From Sergeia podlipaevii (lineage: Eukaryota > Euglenozoa > Kinetoplastea > Trypanosomatida > Trypanosomatidae), in NCBI GenBank assembly GCA_030849805.1, contig JASANZ010002113.1, positions 1-47,438 of the forward strand: a stretch of 47,438 bases of DNA, written 5' to 3'. Both the position numbers and the translations under genes were made by a program. The notes beneath the pieces were generated by a model that saw nothing but the letters and a program-made list of their open reading frames with translations, ran no database searches and was not told where the DNA came from. Position 1 is the first letter of the stretch. Every line of letters begins with the position of its first letter. Of the stretch, positions 46,960-47,438 are shown piece by piece.

Positions 46960-47438
46960 ATATATACCCACCCACTTACACCTTTAGTATCATTCACGTG
47001 GTCACGGAGGTACCATATAGGGGAGATTTCTGCTTCAACCAGGTGATTACGGGAACCCCCGAAAAGCAAAGAACTTCTAGCCAAAAAAAAAAAATGTATG
47101 AAAGACTTTTAATTTTTTTTTTAATTCTAACTCCCCCTTTTTCTTTTTTTACTGAACATTATTTAAGGACCTGACTGAAGAAACAGCAAACACTAGGTAC
47201 GTAATGCATTGACCTGATCAAGGGAAAAACAAAGCCATTACAGGCGGGTAGGTATACAAAAAAGCAAACAAACAAAAGTAGTAACACTGAAACATCAGTC
47301 GAAGAAAACTAAATTTTTTACTTTAATTTTGTTACTTCCCCTGATAAGAGCAACACCAACGTGAGCACGAGACAAAAAACGGAGGGGGGGGGGACGCTCT
47401 TCATGAGTATCACTGTTTGCAGACTTAGCTCTGCACCA

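Larger units (their letters stand above)
45919..47438. other. Terminal region without a convincing + strand gene; possible edge of the transcription unit
   Basis: 1.5 kb. After a GA repeat (45954-45972), a TA repeat (46021-46042) and a GTT run (about 46070-46087), the composition changes. From about 46210 the DNA has fewer T-tracts and more unique-looking sequence, with a minus-strand ORF (46303-46641), a poly-C tract with one N (46606-46635), an AAT repeat (46744-46773), a CT repeat (about 46858-46874) and a C-rich CCCT tract (46931-46959). Whether transcription ends or reverses here cannot be decided from the window. Confidence 0.5.

Noticed and set aside
46899..47084. 61-codon minus-strand frame near the right edge
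   Set aside because: It is short, contains Gly-rich sequence from the CCCT tract and shows no recognisable motif. It could belong to the same relic as the frame at 46303, but there is no evidence.
1..47438. tRNA, rRNA, spliced-leader RNA or CRISPR array
   Set aside because: No B-box-like motif in a cloverleaf context, no rRNA-like block, no spliced-leader gene array and no spaced direct repeats were seen by eye. Small nucleolar RNAs cannot be excluded without a search.

Overview
The window reads as a nuclear segment of a trypanosomatid (Kinetoplastea). The main reasons are a kinetoplastid-specific RNA-editing protein (KREPA1/MP81-like, with two C2H2 fingers and a C-terminal OB fold), twelve intron-free genes all on the + strand, and polypyrimidine tracts followed by AG ahead of the start codons, as expected for spliced-leader trans-splicing within one polycistronic unit. 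Coding DNA is moderately GC-rich. The spaces between genes are AT-rich and full of T-tracts and microsatellites. Many proteins carry long Ser, Ala, Gln, Asn, Thr or Gly runs, and amino-acid repeats interrupt otherwise conserved folds. I cannot name the genus from the sequence alone.

Layout from left to right: (1) a multipass membrane protein with a PSI-like cysteine-rich ectodomain, a zinc ribbon and a bacterial-PH-like domain (206-4288); (2) KREPA1-like mitochondrial RNA-editing protein (5085-8252); (3) UBC9, the SUMO E2 (8836-9489); (4) TRM7/FTSJ1 tRNA 2'-O-methyltransferase (10333-11805); (5) RPN6/PSMD11 proteasome lid subunit (12596-14158); (6) CK2 catalytic subunit (15544-16701); (7) an unrecognised, probably mitochondrial helical protein (18421-21702); (8) a UAA/SLC35B-type nucleotide-sugar or PAPS transporter (22862-26161); (9) an RRP46/RRP41B-like exosome ring subunit (27303-28280); (10) a SNAP-like TPR protein (29036-30316); (11) after a 2.8 kb gene-poor gap, a giant Stealth-family sugar-phosphate transferase (33077-41020); (12) a type II membrane glycosyltransferase (42343-45918). 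The last 1.5 kb has no convincing + strand gene. It holds a short coding-like minus-strand ORF, a poly-C tract with one undetermined base and a G-quadruplex-capable C-rich tract, so it may be the edge of the transcription unit.

Genes 2-6 are housekeeping genes. From memory, their Trypanosoma brucei orthologues lie close together on chromosome 2, which supports the KREPA1 assignment by synteny; this was not checked here. In trypanosomatids neighbourhood normally says little about shared function, because whole chromosome arms are co-transcribed. Even so, a Stealth phosphotransferase next to a Golgi-type glycosyltransferase, with a sugar-nucleotide-type transporter upstream, makes this end of the window a candidate glycan or phosphoglycan assembly locus. 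No tRNA, rRNA, CRISPR array, transposase or complete retroelement was recognised.
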